This document shows positions 9,056 to 19,001 of a stretch of DNA of 64,000 nucleotides, piece by piece. Source of the DNA: an uncultured Bacteroidales bacterium (GTDB taxonomy: Bacteria > Bacteroidota > Bacteroidia > Bacteroidales > Paludibacteraceae); the NCBI GenBank assembly GCA_946616535.1, contig CAMOJA010000004.1, forward strand, positions 70,140 through 134,139. Reading direction: 5' to 3'. Position numbers and translations under genes: made by a program. The notes below the pieces were generated by a model, which ran no database searches, had not been told where the DNA came from, and worked only from the letters and a program-made list of their open reading frames with translations. Position 1 is the first letter of the stretch, and the number at the start of each line of letters is the position of its first letter.

Positions 9056-10054
9056 ATGGATAAACTTACAATCAAGGGCGCTGAGCTGCCCGATATGCCC
9101 TGGCAAGAAAGGCCTTCAGGCTGCATAGATGTTTTATGGCGTTACTCTGGTAATCCTGTGATTCCAAGAGACCTTCTGCCGGACAGCAACAGTATCTTCA
9201 ATTCCGCCGTAGTGCCTTATGGGAATGGCTTTGCCGGGGTGTTCAGGGTGGATGACAAGAACCGAAGGATGACACTGCATGCGGGGTTCTCCAAGGACGG
9301 ATTCAAGTGGGAGATATGCCCGGACACCATCCGTTTTGAAGGGGCAGACCCGGAAGTGGCGGAATGGGTATACGGCTACGACCCGCGCGTGACGTTCATT
9401 GACGACAGGTATTATGTAACCTGGTGCAACGGTTATCATGGCCCCACAATCGGCACCGCGTGGACGGATGATTTCAAGGCCTTCCACCAGATGGAGAATG
9501 CCTTCCTTCCGTATAACCGGAACGGGGTGCTGTTCCCTCGAAAGATTGGAGGCCGGTTTGCTATGCTGTCGCGGCCGTCAGACACAGGCCACACCGCATT
9601 CGGGGACATTTTTTACAGCGAATCACCGGACCTGGAGTACTGGGGCAGGCATCGGCATGTAATGGCTCCGGCACCGTTTGAAGTGAGTGCATGGCAGTGC
9701 TTAAAGATTGGTGCTGGCCCTGTGCCGATAGAGACATCGGAAGGATGGCTGCTTATCTATCACGGTGTGCTACGCTCCTGCAATGGTTACGTGTATGCTT
9801 TCGGAAGTGCTCTCCTAGATCTGGAGGAGCCCTGGAAGGTTATCGCCCGCAGCGGACAGTATCTTATTAGCCCGCGGGAAATCTATGAACTTACCGGTGA
9901 TGTCCCTAACGTGACCTTCCCCTGCGCCGCGCTGCATGACCCTGACTCCGGCCGCATTGCCGTTTATTATGGCTGCGCAGACACTGTCACGGGGCTCGCT
10001 TTTGGTTATATCCCTGAAATCGTTAACTTTACAAAAAAGACCAGCATAATATGA
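9056..10054 (+). CDS. Glycoside hydrolase family 130 beta-mannoside phosphorylase or mannosidase
   Basis: 332 residues, a five-bladed beta-propeller of the GH130 type. Recognised from [20 protein letters not shown], the catalytic-site strand [25 protein letters not shown] (YDPR carries the Asp that acts as proton donor), [21 protein letters not shown] and the C-terminal [18 protein letters not shown]130 enzymes either phosphorolyse beta-1,4-mannosides such as Man-GlcNAc or hydrolyse beta-1,2-mannosides; the sequence alone does not tell me which. No signal peptide, so cytoplasmic. It is the first gene of an operon: its stop overlaps the start of the GH92-GH125 gene by 4 bp. This fits final cleavage of the N-glycan core after alpha-mannose removal. 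Confidence 0.93.
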   Translation: MDKLTIKGAELPDMPWQERPSGCIDVLWRYSGNPVIPRDLLPDSNSIFNSAVVPYGNGFAGVFRVDDKNRRMTLHAGFSKDGFKWEICPDTIRFEGADPEVAEWVYGYDPRVTFIDDRYYVTWCNGYHGPTIGTAWTDDFKAFHQMENAFLPYNRNGVLFPRKIGGRFAMLSRPSDTGHTAFGDIFYSESPDLEYWGRHRHVMAPAPFEVSAWQCLKIGAGPVPIETSEGWLLIYHGVLRSCNGYVYAFGSALLDLEEPWKVIARSGQYLISPREIYELTGDVPNVTFPCAALHDPDSGRIAVYYGCADTVTGLAFGYIPEIVNFTKKTSII

Positions 10055-13000
10055 GATTCTTCGCTTCGCTCAGAATGACAAAAGGGACACTCAGAATGAC
10101 AGCCAGTGCAGCCGTCATTGTCGGCTTGACCGGCAATCTCCTGATGTCATGCACTTCCAGGCCTGAAACGGACCTCGTTTCTTACGTGGACACGCGCATC
10201 GGCACCGGAGGGCACGGGCACGTGTTCGTAGGAGCAAATGTGCCTTTTGGGATGGTGCAGCTTGGACCTACCAGTATTCCGCAGGAATGGGACTGGACAT
10301 CGGGCTATCATGTCTCCGATTCAACCGTGATAGGCTTCAGCCACACGCACCTGTCCGGCACCGGCATCGGGGATCTGTTCGATGTCACCGTAATGCCGGT
10401 TGTGGGTGAAGTAACCTACTCCCGTGACGGAATGTGGTCCTATGCAGAACGCAGCAAGGAAGTTACGGAGCCCGGTTATTACAGCGTTCCTCTGCTCCGC
10501 TACGGCATTACTGCGGAAATGACCGCCACTGAGAGGGTGGGCATGCACCGTTATACATTCCCGACTACGGAAGATGCCGCGCTGGTCTTCGACCTCGAAA
10601 ACGGCGGATGCTGGGACAAGGCCACAGACACTCATTTTGAGGTGGTGGATGACGTGACGCTCCAGGGTTGGCGCTTCTCCAAAGGTTGGGCCAATGACCA
10701 GAAGCAGTACTTCTATGCCGTATTCTCTAAGCCGCTGAGCGTTAAGGAGGAAGGCATGTATGCCCGATGCTCCTTCGCTTCGAAAGCCGGAGAAAAAGTC
10801 CTTCTGAAGGTGGCACTCTCTCCCAGCAGCTGCGAGGCCGCCAAAGCCGCACTGGAAGCTGAACTTCCCGGCTGGGACTTTGATGCCGTCCGTAAAGAAG
10901 CCCGTGCCAAGTGGAATAACGCCTTATCCAAAGTACGTATAGACACCGATGATGCCGAAGCCCGGAAGATATTCTACACCGCGCTTTATCACACGATGAT
11001 AGCTCCGTCGCTGTTCTCGGACATCGGTACAAGGCCTTCATACACAACCTATTCCCTCTGGGATACTTACCGCGCGGCAATGCCGCTTTACTACATGATT
11101 CACCCGGAGCTGCGGGCCGATGTCGTGAATACTATGCTGGACATATACGACAAGCAGGGAAAGCTCCCGGTATGGCACCTGATGGGCTGCGAGACGGACT
11201 GCATGGTGGGGAACCCCGGCGTAATTGCCGTGGCCGATGCCATTGTGAAACAAATTCCCGGAATTGACTATGAACGCGCCTACGCCGCCTGCAAGGCCTC
11301 AGTGATGCTGGACGAGCGCGGCCAGGACCTCCGCAAAAGGTACGGCTACATCCCCTGTGACCTCTACGGAGAGGCCTGCGCCAATGATATGGAATATGCC
11401 ATTGCCGATGCCGCCGTGGCCCATGCGGCAGAGGTGCTGGGGCATACCGAAGACGCTGCTTTCTTCACTGAAAGGAGCCATAGTTGGAGGAACTTCTTCG
11501 ATTCGGAAACCGGCTTTGTCCGTGGCCGTACTTCCAATGGCGGCTGGCGCACACCGTTCAATCCCTTCTATGCCCTTCACCGCTCAGACGACTACTGCGA
11601 GGGCAATGCCTGGCAGTACACATGGCTGGTCCCTCAGGACCTGAGCGGCCTTATGGAATGTTTCGGTGGCCGAAATGCCACGCTGGAACATCTGGATTCG
11701 TTGTTTACCGCGCCTGAAACCCTCGGCCCCGGGGCGCCTCCTGATATGTCCGGTCTTATCGGCCAATATGTTCACGGGAACGAGCCCAGCCATCACATCG
11801 TTTACTTCTATACCATGATGGGGCAGCCCTGGAAGACCGCCGACAAGGTGCGTCAGATACTCTCGAAGCAGTACGGCACGGACTATGACGGACTTTCCGG
11901 CAACGAGGATGTGGGACAGATGAGCGCATGGTATATCCTGTCGGCCCTTGGCTTCTACCAGGTGGAACCGGCCAGTACGCGCTTCTGGTTTGGCTCTCCT
12001 CTCTTCAAAAAAGCGGAACTTGCCGTCTCCGGCGGCACCTTCACTGTTGAAGCGCCAACTACCAGTGATACCAACCGCTATATTCAGCGCGTTTACCTGA
12101 ACGGAAAGCTTTATACAAAGCCTTACATTGATTTTGCCGATATCGAGGCCGGCGGGACCCTCACCTTTGAAATGGGTCCGGAACCTGTCGTATGGTATGC
12201 CTGGGAAGACTTTTTCAATGGAACCCCTGACCGGCGTCCTGTCCCCGAAAAGCGTCTTTTTACATCTGACGCCGTTGAGAAAACCATCACAGAGACCGCT
12301 GCTCTTCTTCAGAATCCAAAACTCCGGCAGATGTTCATCAACTGTTTCCCCAACACCATCGACACCACTGTCCATTACTCCGAGGATGAAGATGGAACGC
12401 CGGATACTTTTGTATGGACCGGCGATATCCCGGCCATGTGGCTCCGGGACTCCGGTGCTCAGGTCTGGCATTACGTGCAGCTGGCATCCCAGGATGCTCA
12501 CCTCGCCAACATGATAAAGGGCACAATCCTACGCCAACTCAAATGCCTTGTGATAGACCCTTACGCCAACGCGTTCAACCCCGGGCCCACCAACGATGGC
12601 TGGCACAAGGACGGGACCTATATGGTCCCGGACGTGTTCGAGCGCAAATGGGAACTGGACTCGGAGTGCTATCCTATCCGTCTGGCTTATGGCTATTGGA
12701 AGGAGACCGGGGACACATCGGTATTCGGAGACCTTTGGCTGGAAGCCATGAAGACAGTCCTTGGCGTAATGCGGGAACAGCAGAAGTATGACGGCCTCGG
12801 AAAGTACCGCTTCTTCCGCGAGACGGACCGCCAGTTCGACACCAAGGGCTGGGACGGTTACGGTGCCCCCTTGAAGCCCTGCGGGCTCATCGCATCGGCC
12901 TTCCGTCCTTCCGACGACAGCACCATCCTGGATTTCCTTGTCCCGTCCAACTTCATGGCCGTGAGCTCTTTGCGTAAGGCGGCAGAAATTCTTGCCGATA

Positions 13001-13563
13001 TTAATGGAGAGGCCGATTTGGCCGCCGAATGTATCGCCCTTGCTGATGAGGTGGAAGCCGCCCTGAAGGCCAAGGCCGTTGTGAACCTTCCCAAGTACGG
13101 CCCCATATACGCCTATGAGGTGGATGGCTTTGGCAACGCCCTCCTGCAGGACGATTCCAACGTGCCGTCGCTCCTTTCGCTTGCGTACTTGATTCCGGAA
13201 ATGGCATCGGATCCGATATGGCAGAACACGCGGCGCTTTGTCCTCTCCGAAGACAACCCCTGCTTCTTCAGCGGCGCTGCCGGTGAAGGCGTTGGCGGCC
13301 CCCATATCGGCTACGATATGGTCTGGCCCATGTCCATCATGATGCGGGCCTTCACATCGACAGACGATGATGAAATCCGAGACTGTATCGCCATGCTCCT
13401 TGCCACCGATGCCGGCACCGGCTTCATCCACGAGAGTTTCCACAAGGACGACGCCTCCCGCTTCACCCGCGAATGGTTCGCCTGGCAGAACAGCCTCTTC
13501 GGTGAACTTATCCTGAAACTTGTTAATGACGGCAAACTGGATCTTTTGAATAGTATACGATGA
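10051..13563 (+). CDS. GH92-GH125 fusion alpha-mannosidase lipoprotein
   Basis: An 1170-residue two-enzyme fusion. The N-terminus is a lipoprotein signal (lipobox LMSC near residue 34). Residues about 40-745 are GH92 (exo-alpha-mannosidase, Ca-dependent, inverting): [21 protein letters not shown], the acid loop HGNEPSHH and the base loop [11 protein letters not shown]. Residues about 755-1170 are GH125 (exo-alpha-1,6-mannosidase, former DUF1237): [52 protein letters not shown]. Both active-site sets look intact. GH92 and GH125 are normally separate genes in Bacteroides mannan/N-glycan loci. It overlaps both neighbours by 4 bp, so it is translationally coupled. The signal peptide is built largely from two palindromic repeats (10054-10079 and 10114-10140). 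Periplasmic or surface location. Confidence 0.93.
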   Translation: MRFFASLRMTKGTLRMTASAAVIVGLTGNLLMSCTSRPETDLVSYVDTRIGTGGHGHVFVGANVPFGMVQLGPTSIPQEWDWTSGYHVSDSTVIGFSHTHLSGTGIGDLFDVTVMPVVGEVTYSRDGMWSYAERSKEVTEPGYYSVPLLRYGITAEMTATERVGMHRYTFPTTEDAALVFDLENGGCWDKATDTHFEVVDDVTLQGWRFSKGWANDQKQYFYAVFSKPLSVKEEGMYARCSFASKAGEKVLLKVALSPSSCEAAKAALEAELPGWDFDAVRKEARAKWNNALSKVRIDTDDAEARKIFYTALYHTMIAPSLFSDIGTRPSYTTYSLWDTYRAAMPLYYMIHPELRADVVNTMLDIYDKQGKLPVWHLMGCETDCMVGNPGVIAVADAIVKQIPGIDYERAYAACKASVMLDERGQDLRKRYGYIPCDLYGEACANDMEYAIADAAVAHAAEVLGHTEDAAFFTERSHSWRNFFDSETGFVRGRTSNGGWRTPFNPFYALHRSDDYCEGNAWQYTWLVPQDLSGLMECFGGRNATLEHLDSLFTAPETLGPGAPPDMSGLIGQYVHGNEPSHHIVYFYTMMGQPWKTADKVRQILSKQYGTDYDGLSGNEDVGQMSAWYILSALGFYQVEPASTRFWFGSPLFKKAELAVSGGTFTVEAPTTSDTNRYIQRVYLNGKLYTKPYIDFADIEAGGTLTFEMGPEPVVWYAWEDFFNGTPDRRPVPEKRLFTSDAVEKTITETAALLQNPKLRQMFINCFPNTIDTTVHYSEDEDGTPDTFVWTGDIPAMWLRDSGAQVWHYVQLASQDAHLANMIKGTILRQLKCLVIDPYANAFNPGPTNDGWHKDGTYMVPDVFERKWELDSECYPIRLAYGYWKETGDTSVFGDLWLEAMKTVLGVMREQQKYDGLGKYRFFRETDRQFDTKGWDGYGAPLKPCGLIASAFRPSDDSTILDFLVPSNFMAVSSLRKAAEILADINGEADLAAECIALADEVEAALKAKAVVNLPKYGPIYAYEVDGFGNALLQDDSNVPSLLSLAYLIPEMASDPIWQNTRRFVLSEDNPCFFSGAAGEGVGGPHIGYDMVWPMSIMMRAFTSTDDDEIRDCIAMLLATDAGTGFIHESFHKDDASRFTREWFAWQNSLFGELILKLVNDGKLDLLNSIR
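10054..10079. repeat. Palindromic repeat family A, at the start of the GH92-GH125 signal peptide
   Basis: A copy with ATTCT / AGAAT ends around a GAGCGAAGCGA-type centre; encodes RFFASLRMT directly after the start codon. A partial second copy (CTCAGAATGAC, about 10089-10100) follows and encodes LRMT again. Confidence 0.75.
10114..10140. repeat. Palindromic repeat family B, in the GH92-GH125 signal peptide
   Basis: Same repeat as at 843-869, with one stem change (ATTGTCGG / CCGGCAAT, a G-T pair). Encodes VIVGLTGNL just before the lipobox. Confidence 0.75.
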
Positions 13564-15662
13564 AGCGTCTGATTCCCATTATAATATTGCTATCAGCTTG
13601 TTGCCTCCCGACAGAAGACGTTCACCTATCCGAATACGTGTCAAACCTCGTCGGCACGCAGAGCGACTGGACTTTTTCCACGGGCAACACCTATCCGGCG
13701 ATAGCCCTGCCCTGGGGCATGAACTTCTGGACGCCGGTAACGGCTGAACGGGAGGAAGACGGCTGGGCGTATCAATATGATAAACATAAGATTACAGGCT
13801 TCAAGCAAACGCATCAGCCATCGCCATGGATAAACGACTACGGTGCCTTTTCCATCATTCCCGGCGGCGGGCCCAGCTGGTTTTCCCACAAAAGCGAGGA
13901 GGCAAGGCCCTATTATTATAAGGTGTATCTGGCCGACCACGACATCACCGTGGAAATCACCCCCACCGAACGTGCTGCCGTGATGCGCCTCACCTTCCCG
14001 GAAAGCGACAGTTCCATCATCGGGGTGAACCCTATCCAAGGCGGCAAGGTCGCATTTGACGATGCCGGAGCCATGGGCTACAGCGTCCAGAACCACGGCG
14101 GGGTGCCGGAAGGCTTCCGCAACTTTTTTGTGATAAAGGCCGATGTTCCGCTTGGAGAAGCCTTTGCCACCTCACGGGGCCAGATTGTAACGCTATATAT
14201 CGCATCCTCCTTTATTTCGGAGGAGCAGGCTGTGCGCAATTTGAACGAAGTCCTTGACCGTTCATTTGACGAAGTAAAAGCTGCCGCACAGGAGCGCTGG
14301 GACAAGATTCTTGGCCGAATCCGTGTCTCCGGAGGCACTAATGAGCAGATGCGCACCTTCTACTCCTGCCTATACCGCAGCACGCTCTTTCCCAGGAAGT
14401 TCTATGAAATCGGCCCAGACGGGAAGCCCATCCACTACAGCCCCTACGACGGCAAAGTCCACGACGGCTACCTCTACACTGACACCGGCTTCTGGGACAC
14501 CTTCAGGGCACTATTCCCGCTGCTGAACCTTGTCTATCCCGACGTAAGCAGGGAGATTCTCCAAGGCCTTGCGAACGTTGCCCGCGAAAATGACTTCCTT
14601 CCGGAATGGGCCTCTCCCGGCCACCGGGACTGCATGATTGGGAACAACTCAGCCGCCGTGGTGGCCGATGCCGCAGTACAAGGCCTTGTCTCCCGCGAAG
14701 ACCTGGAGGTCCTCTACAATGCCCTTGTATATGGAACTGAACACGTGCATCCCACGGTGAGTTCTACCGGACGCAAGGGACACGAATACTACAACACCCT
14801 TGGCTACATCCCCTGCGATGTTGGCGTGAATGAGAGCGTTGCCCGCACTCTGGAGTATGCCTATGACGACTGGTGCATCGCCCAGGTAGCGAAGCTGCTG
14901 GATCGCCCGCAGGAGGAAATCGACCTGTACCTGAAGCGCTCCAGAAACTGGCGGAACGTCTTTGATCCATCGGCCCGTCTGATGCGTGGCCGAAGGGCCG
15001 ACGGCAGCTTCCAGGAGCCCTTCAGCCCCTACAAATGGGGCGGAGACTTCACCGAGGGCAATGCCTGGCACTACACCTGGAGCGTTTTCCACGACATCCC
15101 CGGCCTTGTGGATGCAATGGGCGGACAGGAGTCTTTCGAGCAGATGCTGGACTCCGTATTCAAGGTCCCTCCCATTTACGACGACAGCTACTACGGCTAC
15201 CGCATCCACGAAATCACGGAAATGCAGGTTGCCGATATGGGTAACTACGCCCACGGCAACCAGCCATCGCAGCATATGCTGTACCTCTATAACTGGACTG
15301 CTCATCCGGAAAAGGGTAGCGTATACATCCGTGAGGTAATGGACCGCCTCTACAGCGCCGCCCCTGACGGCTACTGCGGTGACGAAGACAACGGCCAGAC
15401 ATCGGCCTGGTACGTCTTCTCCGCCCTTGGCTTCTACCCCGTCTGCCCCGCAAGCGGCCAATACGCACTCGGCTCACCCCTTTTCCCAAAAGCCGCGGTC
15501 TTCCTCCCCGGTGGCAAAACACTCACCATCACATCCAAAGGCCCAGGCCCAATTTACAACGATATCCGCCTGAATGACAAACTATTCAATAAGCGTTGTA
15601 TTAAGATATCCTCTCCATTCAACAACACCAAGCTTGACTTTCGTCCTAATCATTTACAATAA
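13560..15662 (+). CDS. GH92 glycosidase lipoprotein with Gln at the catalytic-acid position
   Basis: 700 residues; a short lipoprotein signal (IIILLSAC, lipobox LSAC) and a full-length GH92 fold: SEYVSNLVGTQSDWTFSTGN, GHRDCMIGNNSAAVVADAA, CGDEDNGQTSAWYVFSALGFYPV. The base loop GDED-GQ is intact. The loop carrying the general acid, HGNEPSHH in the preceding gene, reads HGNQPSQH here, so the acid Glu is Gln. From memory, this Glu-to-Gln change marks GH92 enzymes that cleave mannose-1-phospho-6-mannose, where the phosphate leaving group needs no acid; an uncapping role on phosphomannan is therefore likelier than ordinary alpha-mannosidase activity. Last gene of the operon, starting inside the stop of the previous gene. 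Confidence 0.9.
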   Translation: MKRLIPIIILLSACCLPTEDVHLSEYVSNLVGTQSDWTFSTGNTYPAIALPWGMNFWTPVTAEREEDGWAYQYDKHKITGFKQTHQPSPWINDYGAFSIIPGGGPSWFSHKSEEARPYYYKVYLADHDITVEITPTERAAVMRLTFPESDSSIIGVNPIQGGKVAFDDAGAMGYSVQNHGGVPEGFRNFFVIKADVPLGEAFATSRGQIVTLYIASSFISEEQAVRNLNEVLDRSFDEVKAAAQERWDKILGRIRVSGGTNEQMRTFYSCLYRSTLFPRKFYEIGPDGKPIHYSPYDGKVHDGYLYTDTGFWDTFRALFPLLNLVYPDVSREILQGLANVARENDFLPEWASPGHRDCMIGNNSAAVVADAAVQGLVSREDLEVLYNALVYGTEHVHPTVSSTGRKGHEYYNTLGYIPCDVGVNESVARTLEYAYDDWCIAQVAKLLDRPQEEIDLYLKRSRNWRNVFDPSARLMRGRRADGSFQEPFSPYKWGGDFTEGNAWHYTWSVFHDIPGLVDAMGGQESFEQMLDSVFKVPPIYDDSYYGYRIHEITEMQVADMGNYAHGNQPSQHMLYLYNWTAHPEKGSVYIREVMDRLYSAAPDGYCGDEDNGQTSAWYVFSALGFYPVCPASGQYALGSPLFPKAAVFLPGGKTLTITSKGPGPIYNDIRLNDKLFNKRCIKISSPFNNTKLDFRPNHLQ

Positions 15663-15712
15663 TCAACATTTCTTTTCTATCTTACCTCACAACTTTATTG
15701 GGGTGTATATCA

Positions 15713-15763
15713 AAAATCAACCTTGTGCGGTTGATTTTAAAAAAACAACCACTTCGGGTTGTT
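15713..15763. terminator. Two tandem hairpins ending the mannosidase operon
   Basis: First stem AAAATCAACC / GGTTGATTTT (15713-15722 and 15729-15738, 6-nt loop) followed directly by a second, AACAACC / GGTTGTT (15744-15750 and 15757-15763), then a T-rich stretch. The first has A and T tracts on both sides, so it could work in either direction. Confidence 0.65.
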
Positions 15764-15775
15764 GAAAATTTTTTC

Positions 15776-15783
15776 TATATTTG
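15776..15783 (+). promoter_or_regulatory. -7 box (TATATTTG) for the SatD/DUF3307 pair
   Basis: Exact TAnnTTTG match 16 nt before the ATG at 15800. The TTG trinucleotides upstream lie only 11-14 nt away, so the -33 element is weak or offset. Confidence 0.5.
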
Positions 15784-15799
15784 CAAAAAATAAGAATGA

Positions 15800-16432
15800 A
15801 TGAGCCTAAAAGGTGTAATAACTGGAGATATTGTTAATTCGCGCAAGATAATGATAGGACACCGGGATTTACTCAAAAAATCTCTGGAGGACCTAAATAC
15901 AGAATTATCAAGTGTCACTCCAATACGTTTGGAAATGTATAGGGGTGACAGTTTTCAAGTATTTGTTGAAAACGCAATGAAAACTGCGAGGATAGCCATA
16001 ATGATACGAGCATGGCTAAAAAAGCAAACACCGGTTGGTAATCCTCCTTGGGATGCGCGCTTGTCAATCGGTATTGGTACTGTTGAGTATCAAGCGCAAC
16101 AAATAATTGTTTCAGATGGAACAGCCTATCAGAGATCAGGATTTGGACTAGATCATATAGGGAAGAGACGTCTTGCTGTAAGCACGGGAGCAGAAAACGT
16201 TGATTACGAGCTTGCCGTATCCACGATGTTACTTGATGACGTTATTACCGGTTGGACAGTAAGGCAAGCATCTATCATGTATGATTATTTGAAGGAGCAG
16301 GTTAGTCAAAAAAAATTGGCCGAGTATCTTTCACAGAGTCAGCAAAACTTAAGTAAGATTCTAATTGCGGCAAAAGCAGACTCTATAGATGCGTATGTTA
16401 ATAGATATGAACTTTTAATACAACAATTATAG
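15800..16432 (+). CDS. SatD-family protein with class III cyclase-like motifs and C-terminal HTH
   Basis: 210 residues. It resembles the SatD family, named from the Streptococcus mutans sat (acid tolerance) operon. The visible motifs look like a nucleotide cyclase/palm fold: a first strand GVITGDIVNS with Asp10 where metal-binding Asp is expected, a hairpin EMYRGDSFQVFV with Asp50 forty residues later, then ARLSIGIGTVEY at 87-97, like the GIG strand of class III cyclases. The Lys that often precedes the second Asp is not obvious. Residues about 165-200 (QVSQKKLAEYLSQSQQNLSK) look like a helix-turn-helix. It is AT-rich, starts its own unit, and is followed after 1 nt by a membrane protein gene, suggesting a sensor/effector pair. 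Catalysis is inference; the SatD assignment is fairly firm. Confidence 0.75.
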   Translation: MSLKGVITGDIVNSRKIMIGHRDLLKKSLEDLNTELSSVTPIRLEMYRGDSFQVFVENAMKTARIAIMIRAWLKKQTPVGNPPWDARLSIGIGTVEYQAQQIIVSDGTAYQRSGFGLDHIGKRRLAVSTGAENVDYELAVSTMLLDDVITGWTVRQASIMYDYLKEQVSQKKLAEYLSQSQQNLSKILIAAKADSIDAYVNRYELLIQQL

Positions 16433-16433
16433 A

Positions 16434-17141
16434 ATGACCCATTTACTGATAAAACTTTTATTCGCTCACATCTTCGGCGATTTTGCTCTCCAGCCAAATT
16501 GGCTGAATAATGGGAAAAGTGACAAAAAGAAGGGTATATGGTATCAACTGCTACACGGAGTCATTCATGCTATCCTCGCTTATACTATTGTTGCAGATTG
16601 GGCCAATTGGATTATTCCTCTTGTCATTTTTGTTACACACGTATGTTTTGATACAATAAAAGCAAGGAAACATGGGGATTCTACCAAGTGGTTTTTGGCA
16701 GACCAATTCTGCCACGTGGCGGTTATCGTGATTTTATGGATTTGTTTCGGTGACACTTCTGCATTATTATCTGCATTAAATACGGGATGGATTTCGGGCA
16801 AGATGTGGATTATTGCATTAGCATACTTGCTTATTCTTAAACCAACGTCTATTCTTCTTGACAAGTTTTTTACCAGATGGCAAGATAAACTCAAGGACCA
16901 CAAAGGATTACCGAATGCAGGAATGTGGATTGGCTATTGCGAAAGAGTATTGATTGTTACATTTATCCTTACCGGGAACGTAGAAGGAATAGGTTTTTTA
17001 TTAGCAGCCAAGTCGGTCTTTCGTTTTGGAGAATTGAACAAAGAAAAAGAAGTTGCCACAACAGAGTATGTCTTATTTGGAACGTTGGCTAGTTTCGGGT
17101 TAGCTACAATAATCGGTTTTTTAGCAACGTTGGCAATATAG
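16434..17141 (+). CDS. DUF3307 multi-pass membrane protein
   Basis: 235 residues with about six membrane helices. The N-terminal MTHLLIKLLFAHIFGDFALQPNW, the following LLHGVIHAILAY and THVCFDTIKARK match the DUF3307 pattern (conserved His and Asp residues in or near the membrane: HIFGDF, HGVIH, HVCFD, DQFCH). The C-terminal half has two more hydrophobic spans ending FLATLAI. It starts 1 nt after the satD stop, so it is coupled to it. SatD/DUF3307 adjacency recurs in other bacteria as far as I recall. Function unknown; a channel, hydrolase or effector acting on a signal made by the partner is possible. Converges with the GH65 gene 24 nt away. Confidence 0.8.
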   Translation: MTHLLIKLLFAHIFGDFALQPNWLNNGKSDKKKGIWYQLLHGVIHAILAYTIVADWANWIIPLVIFVTHVCFDTIKARKHGDSTKWFLADQFCHVAVIVILWICFGDTSALLSALNTGWISGKMWIIALAYLLILKPTSILLDKFFTRWQDKLKDHKGLPNAGMWIGYCERVLIVTFILTGNVEGIGFLLAAKSVFRFGELNKEKEVATTEYVLFGTLASFGLATIIGFLATLAI

Positions 17142-17165
17142 GTCACAACTGCTAGGGGGCAATAC

Positions 17166-19001
17166 TTAATATGAACCGTTAACAACTATAATCTCTTTGG
17201 CAGTAGTAATAGTTAGTTCTCTCCATTTTTTCGGCATCGGTATTCCATGCCTATGGATGCCCTCCGGCCCAATCTCCAGCCCGCCAAAGCCATATATAAC
17301 CGCCTGCAGCAGCGCCCCGGCACCGGTAACGAAATATGGATTTCCTGAAACTGGGGTTTCCGCAAGTGCGCCAAACGGAGGACGGAGATTGCTCTCATAG
17401 CTCCGGCGAAAATACTCATATGCCTTTTCCGTATCTCCAAGGCGGGCATATTGCACCGCAAAGATGCCCCAGGTCATGGCCGGACCATCTTTCATGTCAA
17501 TCCTTGAGGAATAATACTCAAGGTCATTCCGGATACGCTCAGGGTCTATAACCAGCCCCAGAGGATAGGCAAGAAGATTAGGATCGGCCTGTTTTGTAAA
17601 GCGACCATCGTAACCTTCGTAATCCATTGTCACGCCGTCCTTCTCCAGAATCCGGAGTCCGTCGGCTATATCGGCCCAGCGAGAAGGCGCGTTCTCTCCA
17701 AGAACTCCGGCAGCTTCAACGGCAGCGCGGAGAGCTACCTTGGCCGAACCATTTGTATAGGCATTGTCATTCACATGCTCCGCGTATTCATCGGCTCCAA
17801 CGACATCCAGGATAGAGTAACTGCCGTCTGGATTCTCCGTCACACGGCTCATCAGAAACTCGGCCACGCCTCTCAGAACGGGCCAGCATTCGCGAAGCCT
17901 TTTAGTATCCTTCGTAACCAGATACCGGTTCCACGCGGCAATGGCAACATCGGCCGATATATGATGCTCCAACGGGCCGGTTAGCGCCCAGGTAGGGGTG
18001 GATTCATTGCCGTCAATGTCAGATTCCCAGGGGAACATCAGGCCCTCGTAGCCAAACTCCCGGGCACGAGCCCAGGCTCCTTCCAGCCTGTCAAGACGAT
18101 ACTGGAGCATAGAATCAGCAATTCCAGGATTCAACAGGAGAAGAACCGGATACATCCACATTTCCGCATCCCAGAAGATATGGCCGTTGTATCCCCTTGC
18201 CGAAAGACCCATAGGCGGAATACTCAGACCAGAACCCTCCCGACAGGAGCTATACAGGTTGAAAAGCGCCATCCTGACCACTTCCTGCGCCTTAGTGTCC
18301 CCCTCAATTATAATGTCACCCTTCCACAGTTCCTCCCACGCCTTCCTGTGGCGTTTAATGGCATCGGCCACATCCAAGCCGTTTATCACCTCCTCTGGCG
18401 TCTTTTCTTGAGACGATGTCTGAATGCAGGCAAGCAGCGTGTACTTCAAGGTCTCTCCTGCACGGAGAGTTGCCTCATCTCGGCCGATACATCTTACCGC
18501 CATTCTCATCCAGTCAAGGCAACTGTCCGAGCGGTTTGAAAAGACGATAGTACAGGGCTTCAAGGCCTTTGCATTTATTTCCATCAGAAGGCAATCCGGA
18601 TTGTCCCTGAAAGCAATGATGCGGTAATCCACCTTCACTTTTTCATCGGCAATAAAACATGTCCGATGCTCGGCTCTCCGCATATCTATGGTCTGGCTCC
18701 AATCCGACACTTTCCAATCCATAATCCCATCAACACACATTGATACTTTGAACGGAACCGGCGCTTTGACCACAGCGTTTACTCCGACTGAATGGTCGTA
18801 GGCAAACACCTGGTTCTGCATTACTTCCTTCACGCTGAACGGCTCTTTCCCTGGCAGGATACCAAGTCTGCCATTTGCCATGGCAATGCCGTAGTACTCA
18901 GTGGCGTCATAGTCTACAGTGTGTACTGTCCAGGTATCATCAGCACTCCCAGTACATCCGGCAAGAAGTGCTACAATCAATATGAGAGACCATTTTTTCA
19001 T
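17166..19001 (-). CDS. GH65-family glycosidase or phosphorylase lipoprotein
   Basis: 611 residues; lipoprotein signal with lipobox LAGC. The (alpha/alpha)6 catalytic domain of GH65 is recognised from GHIFWDAEMWMYPVLLLL and VVGADEYAEHVNDNAYTNG, which carries the catalytic Glu (DEY). GH65 acts on alpha-glucosides such as trehalose, kojibiose, nigerose or maltose, as phosphorylases or as hydrolases. A secreted lipoprotein is more consistent with hydrolysis, since free phosphate-dependent enzymes are usually cytoplasmic. The start overlaps the GH97 stop by 4 bp, so the two are co-translated and probably split the same alpha-glucoside. Confidence 0.87.
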   Translation of the reverse strand: MKKWSLILIVALLAGCTGSADDTWTVHTVDYDATEYYGIAMANGRLGILPGKEPFSVKEVMQNQVFAYDHSVGVNAVVKAPVPFKVSMCVDGIMDWKVSDWSQTIDMRRAEHRTCFIADEKVKVDYRIIAFRDNPDCLLMEINAKALKPCTIVFSNRSDSCLDWMRMAVRCIGRDEATLRAGETLKYTLLACIQTSSQEKTPEEVINGLDVADAIKRHRKAWEELWKGDIIIEGDTKAQEVVRMALFNLYSSCREGSGLSIPPMGLSARGYNGHIFWDAEMWMYPVLLLLNPGIADSMLQYRLDRLEGAWARAREFGYEGLMFPWESDIDGNESTPTWALTGPLEHHISADVAIAAWNRYLVTKDTKRLRECWPVLRGVAEFLMSRVTENPDGSYSILDVVGADEYAEHVNDNAYTNGSAKVALRAAVEAAGVLGENAPSRWADIADGLRILEKDGVTMDYEGYDGRFTKQADPNLLAYPLGLVIDPERIRNDLEYYSSRIDMKDGPAMTWGIFAVQYARLGDTEKAYEYFRRSYESNLRPPFGALAETPVSGNPYFVTGAGALLQAVIYGFGGLEIGPEGIHRHGIPMPKKWRELTITTAKEIIVVNGSY

